From: Flavobacterium lacustre
Lineage (GTDB): Bacteria > Bacteroidota > Bacteroidia > Flavobacteriales > Flavobacteriaceae
Length of the DNA: 64,000 nt
Reading direction: 5' to 3'
Assembly (NCBI RefSeq): GCF_027474525.2
Contig: NZ_CP114882.2
Location: 3,038,001 to 3,102,000 of the forward strand
Under the pieces are notes generated by a model that did no database searches, was not told the DNA's origin, and worked only from the letters and a program-made list of their open reading frames with translations. Every line of letters starts with the position of its first letter. Positions within the stretch are counted from its first letter, which is position 1. The translations under genes were made by a program, and so were the position numbers. Shown one piece after another: positions 8,521 to 17,202 of this stretch.

Positions 8521-9408
8521 ATGAATTATATAAAACATCTAACAGGATTTTTCGAGAAAGTGGCTATTGACAAAACACTCAATCCAACACACGTAAGTTT
8601 GTATATGTCGTTGTTTCAGTTCTGGAATTGCAATCGATTCAAAAATCCAATCAGTATTTCTCGTGATGAGGTAATGCGAATAAGCAAAATCAGTTCTAAA
8701 GCAACTTATCATAAGTGCCTTAAAAACCTACATTCTCTAGGTTACATCAATTACGAACCATCTTATAATCCATTCAAAGGAAGCCACGTTTATTTATTCA
8801 ATTTTTCAGATGATTTAAAACCAATACCAAAAAGCGAAAAAGCAACAATGCCAAAAAATGAACCAGTTTTTGAACTGGTTGATGAACAAGTAGTGAACAA
8901 GCTTTATACTGGTAGTGGTACAAGTAATGAAACAGGTACTGAACAAGCTCTAGTATCTTATATAAACAATACAAACATACCAAACATTTCAAACGATTTA
9001 AAGATTGTAAACTTGGACGAGCAAGCAAAAAATTTTGAAATTGTCGATGAGTTTTTAAAAAGCGCGGCTTCCGAAGAAAAAGAAAAAAGTTCCGGCAAAA
9101 AAGAAAAAGATGAAATTGAAAATTCCGATTTGTCATCCCGAGCGCAGTCGAGGGAACTCAATCCAACAATTGAAAATGTCAAAGTTTATTTTCTCGAACA
9201 GAACTTTCCGGAACTCGAAGCCATTAAATTTTTCAATTATTTTTCCAGCAACGGTTGGTTAGTCGGTGGCAAAACTCCGATGGTCGATTGGCAAGCAGCA
9301 GCACAAAATTGGATATTAAACGCACCTAAATTCATTTCAAATGAACAATCCAACAGAGCAAAACACCTCAACACAGGAACAGACAAAGATTATTCAGAGC
9401 CATTATAG
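8521..9408 (+). CDS. Winged-helix replication-type protein
   Basis: 295 residues. Residues 15-100 look like a winged helix of replication initiator or DnaD-like proteins (ISISRDEVMRISKISSKATYHKCLKNLHSLGYI). A variable, charged middle part follows, then a C-terminal segment (VKVYFLEQNFPELEAIKFFNYF...DWQAAAQNWI) that resembles primosomal helicase-loader partners. The next gene, a DnaC-like ATPase, overlaps it by 68 bp, which supports a replication role within a mobile element. The middle contains a REP-like repeat read as SSRAQSREL. Confidence 0.5.
   Translation: MNYIKHLTGFFEKVAIDKTLNPTHVSLYMSLFQFWNCNRFKNPISISRDEVMRISKISSKATYHKCLKNLHSLGYINYEPSYNPFKGSHVYLFNFSDDLKPIPKSEKATMPKNEPVFELVDEQVVNKLYTGSGTSNETGTEQALVSYINNTNIPNISNDLKIVNLDEQAKNFEIVDEFLKSAASEEKEKSSGKKEKDEIENSDLSSRAQSRELNPTIENVKVYFLEQNFPELEAIKFFNYFSSNGWLVGGKTPMVDWQAAAQNWILNAPKFISNEQSNRAKHLNTGTDKDYSEPL
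9131..9155. repeat. REP-like dispersed repeat inside a coding region
   Basis: The sequence TGTCATCCCGAGCGCAGTCG followed by AGGGA has the form of the short TCCC...GGGA hairpins that are dispersed in Flavobacteriia genomes, usually between genes. Here it is in frame in the winged-helix gene and codes SSRAQSREL. A related form lies at 24901-24926. Confidence 0.5.
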
Positions 9409-10003
9409 CTACACGGAAATAATTGCTTGGCTGGAGAAAAAAGGCATTGAATTATACGGCAATCATTTCAAAATACTTGAAAGTGATTACCCCATAATTT
9501 ACAAACTCATCGCCTATTTTCTTAAAGACGAAACAACTTGTTTTCAGTACGGCATCAACGGCAACAAAGGAATTTTACTTTCTGGCCCAATCGGCTGTGG
9601 CAAAACATCCCTAATGAATTTAATGAAACACTTGGCGACAACAGAGCATAAATTTTTCGTAAAACCGTGTCGAGACATAAGCTTTGAATTTATCCAGGAT
9701 GGTTACCAAATCATTCACAAATATAGCAAAGGCAAACTATACGAATCAGAACCCAAAACAATATGCTTTGACGATTTAGGAACAGAAAACAACCTGAAAT
9801 ATTACGGAAACGAATGTAACGTAATGGCAGAAATTCTATTAAGTCGCTATGATATTTTTACAAGTAAAAAAATCCAAACGCATATAACTACAAACCTTTC
9901 GGCTACTGAAATTGAGAATGTTTATGGGAATCGGGTTAGAAGTAGAATGCGAGAAATGTTCAATCTGATTGCCTACGACAAAACCATAAAAGATAAAAGA
10001 TAA
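9341..10003 (+). CDS. DnaC/IstB-like AAA+ ATPase
   Basis: 220 residues. Walker A is GPIGCGKTS at about residue 83; Walker B is ICFDDLG at about 145, and an NxxS-type sensor (HITTNLS) follows, then the RVRSRMREMFN arginine-finger region. This is the helicase-loader type of AAA+ ATPase. The start overlaps the preceding gene by 68 bp, so translation is probably coupled. It likely serves replication or mobilisation of the element. Confidence 0.75.
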   Translation: MNNPTEQNTSTQEQTKIIQSHYSYTEIIAWLEKKGIELYGNHFKILESDYPIIYKLIAYFLKDETTCFQYGINGNKGILLSGPIGCGKTSLMNLMKHLATTEHKFFVKPCRDISFEFIQDGYQIIHKYSKGKLYESEPKTICFDDLGTENNLKYYGNECNVMAEILLSRYDIFTSKKIQTHITTNLSATEIENVYGNRVRSRMREMFNLIAYDKTIKDKR

Positions 10004-10013
10004 ACGATAAACG

Positions 10014-10643
10014 ATGAACCACATAACCAACTTCTGGAACCATTTCAAACAAAACAATTTTGTTTTCTTGCTCTTAAACGAAATTCCAAAAGAAGAACTA
10101 ATAAAGCACTTCACAGAATTAAACAACCTCTTACGCCTATTCAACAAAGATTTAGATCTCATAATCAAAAACGGTAAAGATAAATCCGAATTAATCATCA
10201 CCGCCAACGGCAATCCTTACCTTTTCAAAGAAGTAGAACTACTAGTACATTATGCTCCAGTCGTAGAACGTTGGAAAATAACTGCATTTCTTCAACCTGA
10301 AACAAACCTAACAAAATACCAACAAGGAAAAGATAAACCACTTGAATATTACGGGATTAGCCTACGAATTAGTGATATGTATTTCGCATCGATAGAAAAC
10401 CTAGAAAAACAAACCGATTTAGGGATTAGAATATACCTCAAAAACTACATAATTCACAAAGAAAACCCAAGACTTCGAGAAGCAGTTTACACCCACATAG
10501 AACACCTTATTGGCGAAAAATCATTTGCAAATGATGTTGCTTTTATTGAGATTGATCAATTAACTAGTAAAATAAATGATATTGAATTGCTAGACTTGTA
10601 TAATTTAGCGGATTATGTGATTTTTTTCAAAAATCAGAAATAA
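10014..10643 (+). CDS. Conserved-looking protein of unknown function
   Basis: 209 residues without signal peptide or membrane segments; I do not recognise a family. It is Leu/Asn/Lys-rich with alternating helices and strands, and begins 10 bp after the ATPase stop, so it is likely the last gene of the operon starting at 8219. Segments such as LIITANGNPYLFKEVELLV and KPLEYYGISLRISDMYFA suggest a compact cytosolic fold. Confidence 0.55.
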   Translation: MNHITNFWNHFKQNNFVFLLLNEIPKEELIKHFTELNNLLRLFNKDLDLIIKNGKDKSELIITANGNPYLFKEVELLVHYAPVVERWKITAFLQPETNLTKYQQGKDKPLEYYGISLRISDMYFASIENLEKQTDLGIRIYLKNYIIHKENPRLREAVYTHIEHLIGEKSFANDVAFIEIDQLTSKINDIELLDLYNLADYVIFFKNQK

Positions 10644-10807
10644 TTTATCGCTTAAAAAATATTAATGATAGGCATTTTAGATTTGAAAAATAAGTAAATT
10701 GAAAATAGTATTTCCCTTAACAATTTATTCTGTAAATTTCCGCTTTTTAAAATTCAATCGCTTTTGAGCATCTAATTGGTCGAATTTGCTATTAATTTCC
10801 ACAATTT

Positions 10808-11518
10808 ATGAATAATAAATATGATTTTTATATCGACGAAAGTTGTCATTTAGAAAATGATAATATTCCGGTTATGTGCATTGGTTACATAAAAGTACCA
10901 ATGACCGATTATGTTGAATTACAAAAAAAATTCAATCAAATACTAGCAAAGCACAATCAAAAATCAGAGTTAAAATGGAATAAATTTTCAAATGCAAGAA
11001 CTGCATTATACAAAGAATTAGTAGATTATTTCTTTCGCTCATCATTACAATTTCGTTGTGTTTTAGTCAAATACAAAGAGCGTCTAAATCATACCGATTT
11101 TAACCAAGGCTCGCACGACAATTTCTATTATAAAATGACCTATTATTTATTACGCCCAAATAATAGTAATGGCGATGAATACAGGGTTTTTATAGACATT
11201 CAAAATACGCGTGGTAGAGAAAAACTAAAAAAAATAAATGAAGTTTTTGACAATGAATACAAAGGCAAAAGCCCATTCAAACAATTCCAACATTTACATT
11301 CTCACGATAATAATTTCTTTCAATTAGCCGATTTTTTTATTGGAGCAATTACTTATAAAACAAGAGTAGTAATGAAGAATATCGAGAATCCAACTCCTAA
11401 CAGAATGGATTTTATTCAATATTTAGAAACTAAATCAGGTTTTAATCTCGAAGAAGGAACAGAGCCGTGGGAAACCAAATTCAATATTTTTGATCACCAA
11501 CCCAAAATAAAACTATAA
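10808..11518 (+). CDS. DUF3800 protein
   Basis: 236 residues with the DUF3800 hallmarks: YDFYIDES at the N-terminus (acidic residues of an RNase H-like fold) and the late HDNNFFQLADFFIGAI segment. DUF3800 proteins are common in mobile and defence islands and are suspected nucleases. The stop overlaps the start of the next gene (TATAATGG), so the two form a translationally coupled pair. It is preceded by a 164-bp leader with no clear promoter. Confidence 0.75.
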   Translation: MNNKYDFYIDESCHLENDNIPVMCIGYIKVPMTDYVELQKKFNQILAKHNQKSELKWNKFSNARTALYKELVDYFFRSSLQFRCVLVKYKERLNHTDFNQGSHDNFYYKMTYYLLRPNNSNGDEYRVFIDIQNTRGREKLKKINEVFDNEYKGKSPFKQFQHLHSHDNNFFQLADFFIGAITYKTRVVMKNIENPTPNRMDFIQYLETKSGFNLEEGTEPWETKFNIFDHQPKIKL

Positions 11519-12003
11519 TGGATTTATTTAATTTGGATGATCACATACCTAATTTAGGAATTGACCCATCAGCTGAACATTTAGAAGAACTATTTCGATT
11601 ATTCAAAGCCGATTTTATTGACAACGTTTTTTATTTTGATGGTTGCAAAGTAAAAATAGATATAGCAAATTCAAAAGAAGATGGTTTTGAAACCTATCCA
11701 CACACTTTTGTAAAAATCATTACAAGAGGAGATAAAGGCAAAAGATGTTTTGACAAAAAAAGAGCCAACAAAATTCATTGGATAAAACCAATACTTGAAA
11801 ATAAAGATACGGATGATGTTACTTGTTTCCAGTTCTTAGAAGCAGATGGTAGAATCAGGGACTATTTTTGGTTCAAAGAAGGAAACTTTCTAGTAGTAAT
11901 GGAAAAAATCACTCCAGACTATATGATAATTTCTTGTTTTCATATTGATGATGCAAGAAACCAAAAATACTACGAAGACAAATATACAAAGAGGGTAAAA
12001 TAA
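11518..12003 (+). CDS. Unknown partner of the DUF3800 gene, possibly a BECR-fold nuclease
   Basis: 161 residues, cytosolic. The segment THTFVKI-like (PHTFVKIITRGDKGKR), IHWIKPIL, RDYFWFKEGNFLVVM and ISCFHID has the strand order of barnase/EndoU/RelE-like (BECR) small nucleases. I hold that only as a resemblance. Start and stop overlap with the DUF3800 gene argues that the two act together. A minus-strand small RNA gene converges on its stop. Confidence 0.45.
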   Translation: MDLFNLDDHIPNLGIDPSAEHLEELFRLFKADFIDNVFYFDGCKVKIDIANSKEDGFETYPHTFVKIITRGDKGKRCFDKKRANKIHWIKPILENKDTDDVTCFQFLEADGRIRDYFWFKEGNFLVVMEKITPDYMIISCFHIDDARNQKYYEDKYTKRVK

Positions 12004-12071
12004 AAAAAGCCACAGGCTACGGTGCTGTGGCGTACGTTTTCACGAACCAGGTCCTTTTCCCTAGGGAAATG
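12003..12071 (-). ncRNA. Putative small RNA with own promoter and terminator
   Basis: Reading the minus strand from about 12071: a perfect 14-bp palindrome (TTTCCCTAGGGAAA, 12056-12069), a linker, then a hairpin GCCACAG/CTGTGGC (12009-12015 and 12025-12031) followed by seven T residues. That is a textbook intrinsic terminator for leftward transcription. A well-spaced Bacteroidota promoter lies just upstream at 12078-12109. No ORF fits. The predicted transcript is about 65-70 nt. Exact ends and role are unknown. Confidence 0.65.
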
Positions 12072-12077
12072 ACTTTG

Positions 12078-12109
12078 CAAATATACATCGTCTTAAACCA
12101 AAAAACAAA
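12078..12109 (-). promoter_or_regulatory. Promoter of the putative small RNA
   Basis: On the minus strand a TTTG (12109-12106), exactly 20 bp, then TATATTTG (12085-12078), matching the Bacteroidota -33/-7 consensus (TTTG, TAnnTTTG). The start site would be close to 12071. Confidence 0.65.
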
Positions 12110-12213
12110 TTTTCTATCAAAAACGTGTTTTTGGCTAATTTCCAGTTGTATTTTCATAAATATTTATAACAATAAATATACCTAAAAGAAAATCAATTAA
12201 CCAGTCCATTATT

Positions 12214-12290
12214 TCATTCAGCTGCACAAAACTTTCATTTAGTCCAAGTATTCCTAAACTCAAGTCTTTGTTTGCTTCATTTCGCTAATT
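12214..12290. repeat. 77-bp direct repeat, left copy
   Basis: This 77-bp stretch, starting TCATTCAGCTGCACAAAACT, recurs in the same orientation at 22361-22437 with one mismatch (G/A near the end). The two copies bracket the 10-kb metal-resistance module. It does not look coding. Confidence 0.85.
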
Positions 12291-12369
12291 TCTATAAAAA
12301 TAGAATACTCTTGCAATAATAGTATTTCATCCTAAAGCATTAACCCGCAAATTAATGAAGTATTATGTA

Positions 12370-12398
12370 TTGGCAATTAAATAAAATACGTACTTTTG
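12370..12398 (+). promoter_or_regulatory. Promoter of the DUF6660 gene
   Basis: TTG at 12370-12372 and TACTTTTG at 12391-12398 with an 18-bp spacer fit the Bacteroidota promoter. The expected start site (about 6-7 bases on) falls at the GTG codon at 12404, so the transcript may be leaderless. Confidence 0.55.
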
Positions 12399-12403
12399 CA
12401 GCT

Positions 12404-12721
12404 GTGAAAATTCTAAACTTCATATTGTCGATTCTTTTTCTGCTACTTTCCTTTATGCCTTGTGCAGATATGGAGCAGGATGTGTCGTGTAACAAAGTGA
12501 CAATTAGCAATGAATCCAATCACACTCACAACAAGGATGCCTGTACTCCTTTGTGCATCTGCAACTGTTGCGGCTGTCAAGGTTTCGCTTACAATACTAT
12601 TTACCCTTATAATTTATTTGCTGTCAAAATCATAATTGACAAAAAAGTGCCGGAATACAAATCAATTCTTACTTCCAATTTCTTCGGAAGTATCTGGCAG
12701 CCGCCTCAAATTAATGCTTAA
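12404..12721 (+). CDS. DUF6660 family exported Cys-rich protein
   Basis: Small secreted or membrane-anchored protein that in Bacteroidota often precedes czcA/cusA efflux genes. From the GTG at 12404 it begins with a signal peptide (KILNFILSILFLLLSFMPC), as family members do. It then carries a His/Cys-rich segment (NHTHNKDACTPLCICNCCGC) suited to metal binding and a short tail ending in PPQ. An in-frame ATG at 12365 exists but lies upstream of the promoter -7 box and would put 13 polar residues before the signal. Role: probable accessory of metal sensing or efflux. Confidence 0.65.
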   Translation: MKILNFILSILFLLLSFMPCADMEQDVSCNKVTISNESNHTHNKDACTPLCICNCCGCQGFAYNTIYPYNLFAVKIIIDKKVPEYKSILTSNFFGSIWQPPQINA

Positions 12722-12869
12722 TTTTTTTGATTAATGTTTGTTAAATAAATAGCGATTAATGACCTGTGCATTAATCACGCTGTTGTTTTCCATTAATCAC
12801 TTTACCGTATTTGACAAATTCAAATAACGGGAGTAATAAATTAAGTATTAAAAAGTAATCCTATAAATA
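12722..12869 (+). promoter_or_regulatory. Leader before the czcA-like gene
   Basis: 148 AT-rich bases with several ATTAATGACC/ATTAATCAC repeats (for example TTAATGACCTGTGCATTAATCAC at 12756-12778, first 20 bases shown in part as TTAATGACCTGTGCATTAAT). No clear -7 box. These repeats could be a regulator site, but this is weak. Confidence 0.25.
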
Positions 12870-15800
12870 GTGTTAGACAAAATCATTCATTTTAGTATAA
12901 ATAATAAATTCATCATTGGTTTGATGACTTTATTTCTCATCATTTGGGGAGTTTGGAGTGCATCCAAATTACCCATCGATGCCGTACCAGACATAACAAA
13001 CAATCAAGTACAAATCATTACGCTATGTCCAACCTTGGCTGGGCAGGAAGTAGAACAATTAGTCACTTTTCCAATAGAACAAAGCATAGCAAATCTTCCC
13101 GATTTAGAAGAAACCCGTAGCATTTCTCGCTTTGGTTTATCGGTAATCACAGTCGTTTTCGATGATGATGTCAATATTTATTTTGCACGCCAATTAATTA
13201 GTGAACGACTAAAAGAAGCTACCGATCAAATCCCTAAAGGCATTGGAACACCAGAATTAGGCCCTGTAAGCACAGGTCTTGGCGAAGTCTATCAATATAT
13301 TTTACATCCAAAAAAAGGAAGTGAAAATAAGTATTCCGCAATGGATTTGCGTGCTATGCAAGATTGGATAGTAGCAAGACAACTCAACGGAACACCCGGA
13401 ATTGCCGAAATAAATAGTTTTGGGGGTAAATTAAAACAATATGAAGTTGGCGTAAACCCAAATCGCTTAAAAGCAATGGGAGTAACAATTCCTGATATTT
13501 TTAATGCTTTAGAAAAAAACAATCAAAATACAGGTGGTGCTTACATTGATAAAAAACCAAGTGCCTACTTTATTCGTGGAGTTGGTTTAGTAACATCCTT
13601 GGAAGATGTAAAAAACATCGTAGTAAAAAGCAATCCCAACAGCGTACCGATTTTCATAAAAGATGTCGCCGATGTAAAGTTTGGAAATGCTGTTCGCTAT
13701 GGTGCAATGACTTTTAATGGAAAAGTGGATGCTGTTGGTGGCATTGTGATGATGCTAAAAGGGGCAAACAGTAACGAGGTGGTTCAAAGGGTTAAAGAAA
13801 AAATGGTTATCATACAAAAATCTTTGCCCGATGATGTAGTAGTAGAGCCATTTATTGACAGAAGTACATTTGTAAAACGTGCTATTTCTACTGTTGAAAA
13901 GAACTTGGTTGAAGGAGCTTTAATCGTCATTTTTGTGTTGGTTTTGTTCCTCGGAAACCTTCGTGCAGGACTTATTGTCGCTTCTGCAATACCTCTTTCA
14001 ATGCTTTTTGCCTTGGCATTAATGAGAATATTTGGAGTGAGCGCAAACCTAATGAGCCTCGGTGCAATAGATTTTGGGTTGATTGTGGATGGTGCCGTAA
14101 TTATCGTCGAAGCTTCATTGTACTTTCTGGAACACAATAAAAGTAAAAAAAGACTCACCCAACTCGAAATGGATCTGGCGGTTGAAAACAGTGCCAAGAA
14201 AATGATGAGCAGTGCTGCCTTTGGACAAATCATCATTATGATTGTGTACTTCCCAATTTTATCATTGGTAGGAATCGAAGGAAAAATGTTTGGCCCAATG
14301 GCAAAAACAGTTTCGTTTGCCATTATCGGTGCTATGATACTTTCGTTAACATACATTCCAATGATGAGTGCCTTGTTTTTGCCAAAACACATCAGTCACA
14401 AGAAAACATTTTCGGATAAAATGATGGATTTCTTGTACGGCAAATACGAACCTCTTTTAGAAAAAGTAATTGCCATAAAATACAAAGTCGTAGGTCTTAC
14501 TGTTGCTTTATTGTTGATTACCGTTTTTATTTTTACCAAAATGGGTGGAGAGTTTATCCCCAATTTAGCCGAAGGAGATTATGCCTTTGAATTTAAAATG
14601 CCGCTCGAAACTTCATTATCCCAAAGTATCGAAACTTCGATGCAAGGCGCAAGAATTGCCAAACAATTTGAGGAAGTAAAAATGGTGGTTGGAAAAACGG
14701 GTGCAGGTGAAGTGCCTACTGACCCAATGCCTCCCGGAGCCACAGATATGATGATTATCCTGAAACCACAAGACGAATGGAAATCAGGCAGAACGTATGA
14801 TGAATTAGGCGATGCGTTAGAAGAAAAATTAAGCGTGATTCCTGGAGTTTTTGTAGAAAAAAGCCAACCCATTCAAATGCGTTTTAATGAACTAATGACG
14901 GGTATTAAACAAGATGTGGCCATAAAAATATTTGGAGAAAACCTGGACAGCCTTTCTGTATATGCCAAAAAAGTAGAAAGTGTAATCGTAAAAGTAAAAG
15001 GGGTTTCATCGCCGCAGGTAGAACAAGTGGATGGTTTGCCACAAATTAACATTGAATACGATCGTTTACGAATTGCCAATTATGGACTCAATGTAGAAGA
15101 TATAAACAGTATTGTGAGTACTGCTTTTGCAGGAAAAGCAGCGGGTGTAGTTTACGAAAACGAACGAAAGTTTGATTTAGTGGTAAGGTTAGACAGTACG
15201 TCAAGAAGAAGTATCGACGATGTAAATAATTTATTGATACCAACACCTTCTGGTAATCAAATACCATTATCACAAGTGGCAAAAGTGGCTTTTAAATTGG
15301 GTCCCGCACAAATCAGTAGACAGGCTGGTAAACGTAGAATTGTTATTGGTTTCAATATAGAAGATAGAGACGTACAAAGTGTGGTAAAAGAAATTCAGGA
15401 TAAATTGGCAACAAAAGTAAAATTGCCATCAGGGTATTTTTTTACTTATGGAGGTACATTTGAGAACTTACAAAAAGCATCCAACCGTTTGATGATTGCA
15501 GTGCCAATTTCTCTTTTGCTGATTTTTATGCTTTTGTATTTTACGTTCAATTCAATGAAACAAGCTGGTTTAATTTTCACGGCAATTCCAATGAGTGCCA
15601 TTGGTGGTGTATTTGCTTTACTGCTTCGTGGAATGCCTTTTAGTATTTCGGCAGGGATTGGTTTTATTGCATTGTTTGGAGTAGCGGTATTGAACGGAAT
15701 TGTATTAATCGGCACATTCAACCAACTCGAAAAAGAAGGTTGGGATGATGTCATAAAACGGGTAATTGAAGGAACAAAAATAAGATTACGACCAGTTTTA

Positions 15801-17192
15801 ATGACGGCTACCGTAGCATCGTTAGGATTTTTACCGATGGCAATGTCACATAGTGCGGGTGCCGAAGTACAAAAACCATTGGCTACCGTAGTAATTGGCG
15901 GATTAATCTCGGCAACATTCTTGACCTTGTTCGTATTGCCTTTGCTTTACATTATTTTCAACACAAAACTAAAATTAAAAAGAAAACCAAGAGTGAAATC
16001 AATTACAACTATTTTAGTTATTGGATTATTATTTTCATTCAATAATGGTCAAGCACAATCCCGAAAAAGTATCGATGAAGTTTTGAACTTGGGCTTAAAA
16101 GACAATTTGCAATACAACATCAATCAATCGCAAATCGCAAAAAACCGGTTCCTGATAAAAGGAAACAAGGAATTTCCCAAAACGGGAATATTTGTAGAAA
16201 ATGAAGATTTGCGCCCTTCGGATAAAACGGGTATTTGGAAAATAGGTTTACAACAAAGTTTTTATATGCCACAAGTAAACCAAGCCAAGAAAAATTACTA
16301 TCGGGAGCAAACAAAATACTTCGAATACAACAAGGAAGTAATCAATACAGAGCTGAAAAAAAATATCCGTTCGGTATATTATCAATTGTGGTATTTACAG
16401 GACAAGACAGCTTTGTATCAGCGATTAGACAGCATTTATATTGGATTGTTGAAAACTACAATTCTAAAAGTAAAAACGGGAGAAAGTGCCGGTATCGAAA
16501 AAATTTCGGCTAATGTAAAACTGAAAGAAATTGAAACTAACATCATCCAACTTCAAAAAGAAATGCTAGTGCAACAACAGGCATTAATGCAATTGCTCAA
16601 TAGTTCTGAAGTCATTCTACCGCTTTCCGAGCCTTTAGTAAAATTGGAATATGGGTTGCAAAACACAACAGAAAATCACCCTAACCTTCTTTTATTGCAA
16701 CAAAATGTTGAAATTGCCAATAGTGAAATTGCCATCCAAAAAAGCAATCGCTTACCAGAATTTACAGGTAGGGTTTTTTCGCAGAAATTATATGGCGTTA
16801 AAGACCCCTATAGCGGTTTTTCAATAGCGACTTCATTCCCTGTTTTCGGAACTGGAGCCAATAGCAATAAAATAAAAGCGGCCAAAACCGAAAAAGAAAC
16901 GCAAGAAAAACAATTGCAATACCAAACGCAAATACTGAAATCTTCTTTGACACAACGTCAAACCGAAGTCGAAAAAAGTGTGTCGGGTTTACAATTTTAT
17001 GAAACTTCGGGTTTGCAACAGGCAGACGAAATCATAAAAGCCGCTAATCAATCCTATCGTGCCGGAGAAATTAGTTACGCCGATTTTTCATTGTATTTGA
17101 GCCAAGCCATCGAAATACGAAAAAACTATTTAGACAATCTAAATGCGTACAACCAAGCCATTATTCAATACAATTATTTCACAAATAAATAA
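12870..17192 (+). CDS. CzcA/CusA-type RND metal efflux pump fused to a TolC-like domain
   Basis: 1440 residues. The first ~1045 are a full heavy-metal RND transporter: N-terminal helix, KLPIDAVPDITNNQVQI motif, two large periplasmic loops, and the helix-4 motif LGAIDFGLIVDGAVIIVE with the DFG...DGA acidic residues typical of the metal RND subfamily. A second segment, from residue about 1055 (FSFNNGQAQS, an internal signal-like sequence), is a TolC-family outer membrane protein of about 380 residues. This fusion is known in Bacteroidota. Start is GTG at 12870; the next gene, its adaptor, follows by 10 bp. Substrate among Zn, Cd, Co, Cu, Ag is not settled by sequence. Confidence 0.88.
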   Translation: MLDKIIHFSINNKFIIGLMTLFLIIWGVWSASKLPIDAVPDITNNQVQIITLCPTLAGQEVEQLVTFPIEQSIANLPDLEETRSISRFGLSVITVVFDDDVNIYFARQLISERLKEATDQIPKGIGTPELGPVSTGLGEVYQYILHPKKGSENKYSAMDLRAMQDWIVARQLNGTPGIAEINSFGGKLKQYEVGVNPNRLKAMGVTIPDIFNALEKNNQNTGGAYIDKKPSAYFIRGVGLVTSLEDVKNIVVKSNPNSVPIFIKDVADVKFGNAVRYGAMTFNGKVDAVGGIVMMLKGANSNEVVQRVKEKMVIIQKSLPDDVVVEPFIDRSTFVKRAISTVEKNLVEGALIVIFVLVLFLGNLRAGLIVASAIPLSMLFALALMRIFGVSANLMSLGAIDFGLIVDGAVIIVEASLYFLEHNKSKKRLTQLEMDLAVENSAKKMMSSAAFGQIIIMIVYFPILSLVGIEGKMFGPMAKTVSFAIIGAMILSLTYIPMMSALFLPKHISHKKTFSDKMMDFLYGKYEPLLEKVIAIKYKVVGLTVALLLITVFIFTKMGGEFIPNLAEGDYAFEFKMPLETSLSQSIETSMQGARIAKQFEEVKMVVGKTGAGEVPTDPMPPGATDMMIILKPQDEWKSGRTYDELGDALEEKLSVIPGVFVEKSQPIQMRFNELMTGIKQDVAIKIFGENLDSLSVYAKKVESVIVKVKGVSSPQVEQVDGLPQINIEYDRLRIANYGLNVEDINSIVSTAFAGKAAGVVYENERKFDLVVRLDSTSRRSIDDVNNLLIPTPSGNQIPLSQVAKVAFKLGPAQISRQAGKRRIVIGFNIEDRDVQSVVKEIQDKLATKVKLPSGYFFTYGGTFENLQKASNRLMIAVPISLLLIFMLLYFTFNSMKQAGLIFTAIPMSAIGGVFALLLRGMPFSISAGIGFIALFGVAVLNGIVLIGTFNQLEKEGWDDVIKRVIEGTKIRLRPVLMTATVASLGFLPMAMSHSAGAEVQKPLATVVIGGLISATFLTLFVLPLLYIIFNTKLKLKRKPRVKSITTILVIGLLFSFNNGQAQSRKSIDEVLNLGLKDNLQYNINQSQIAKNRFLIKGNKEFPKTGIFVENEDLRPSDKTGIWKIGLQQSFYMPQVNQAKKNYYREQTKYFEYNKEVINTELKKNIRSVYYQLWYLQDKTALYQRLDSIYIGLLKTTILKVKTGESAGIEKISANVKLKEIETNIIQLQKEMLVQQQALMQLLNSSEVILPLSEPLVKLEYGLQNTTENHPNLLLLQQNVEIANSEIAIQKSNRLPEFTGRVFSQKLYGVKDPYSGFSIATSFPVFGTGANSNKIKAAKTEKETQEKQLQYQTQILKSSLTQRQTEVEKSVSGLQFYETSGLQQADEIIKAANQSYRAGEISYADFSLYLSQAIEIRKNYLDNLNAYNQAIIQYNYFTNK

Positions 17193-17202
17193 ATTAAAAA
17201 AA

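Noticed and set aside
12365..12403. ATG at 12365 as start of the DUF6660 gene
   Set aside because: It precedes the -33/-7 promoter and puts polar residues before the signal peptide.
17143..17202. ATG at 17143 as start of the second-pump adaptor
   Set aside because: It lies inside the end of the pump gene and would hide the lipoprotein signal.
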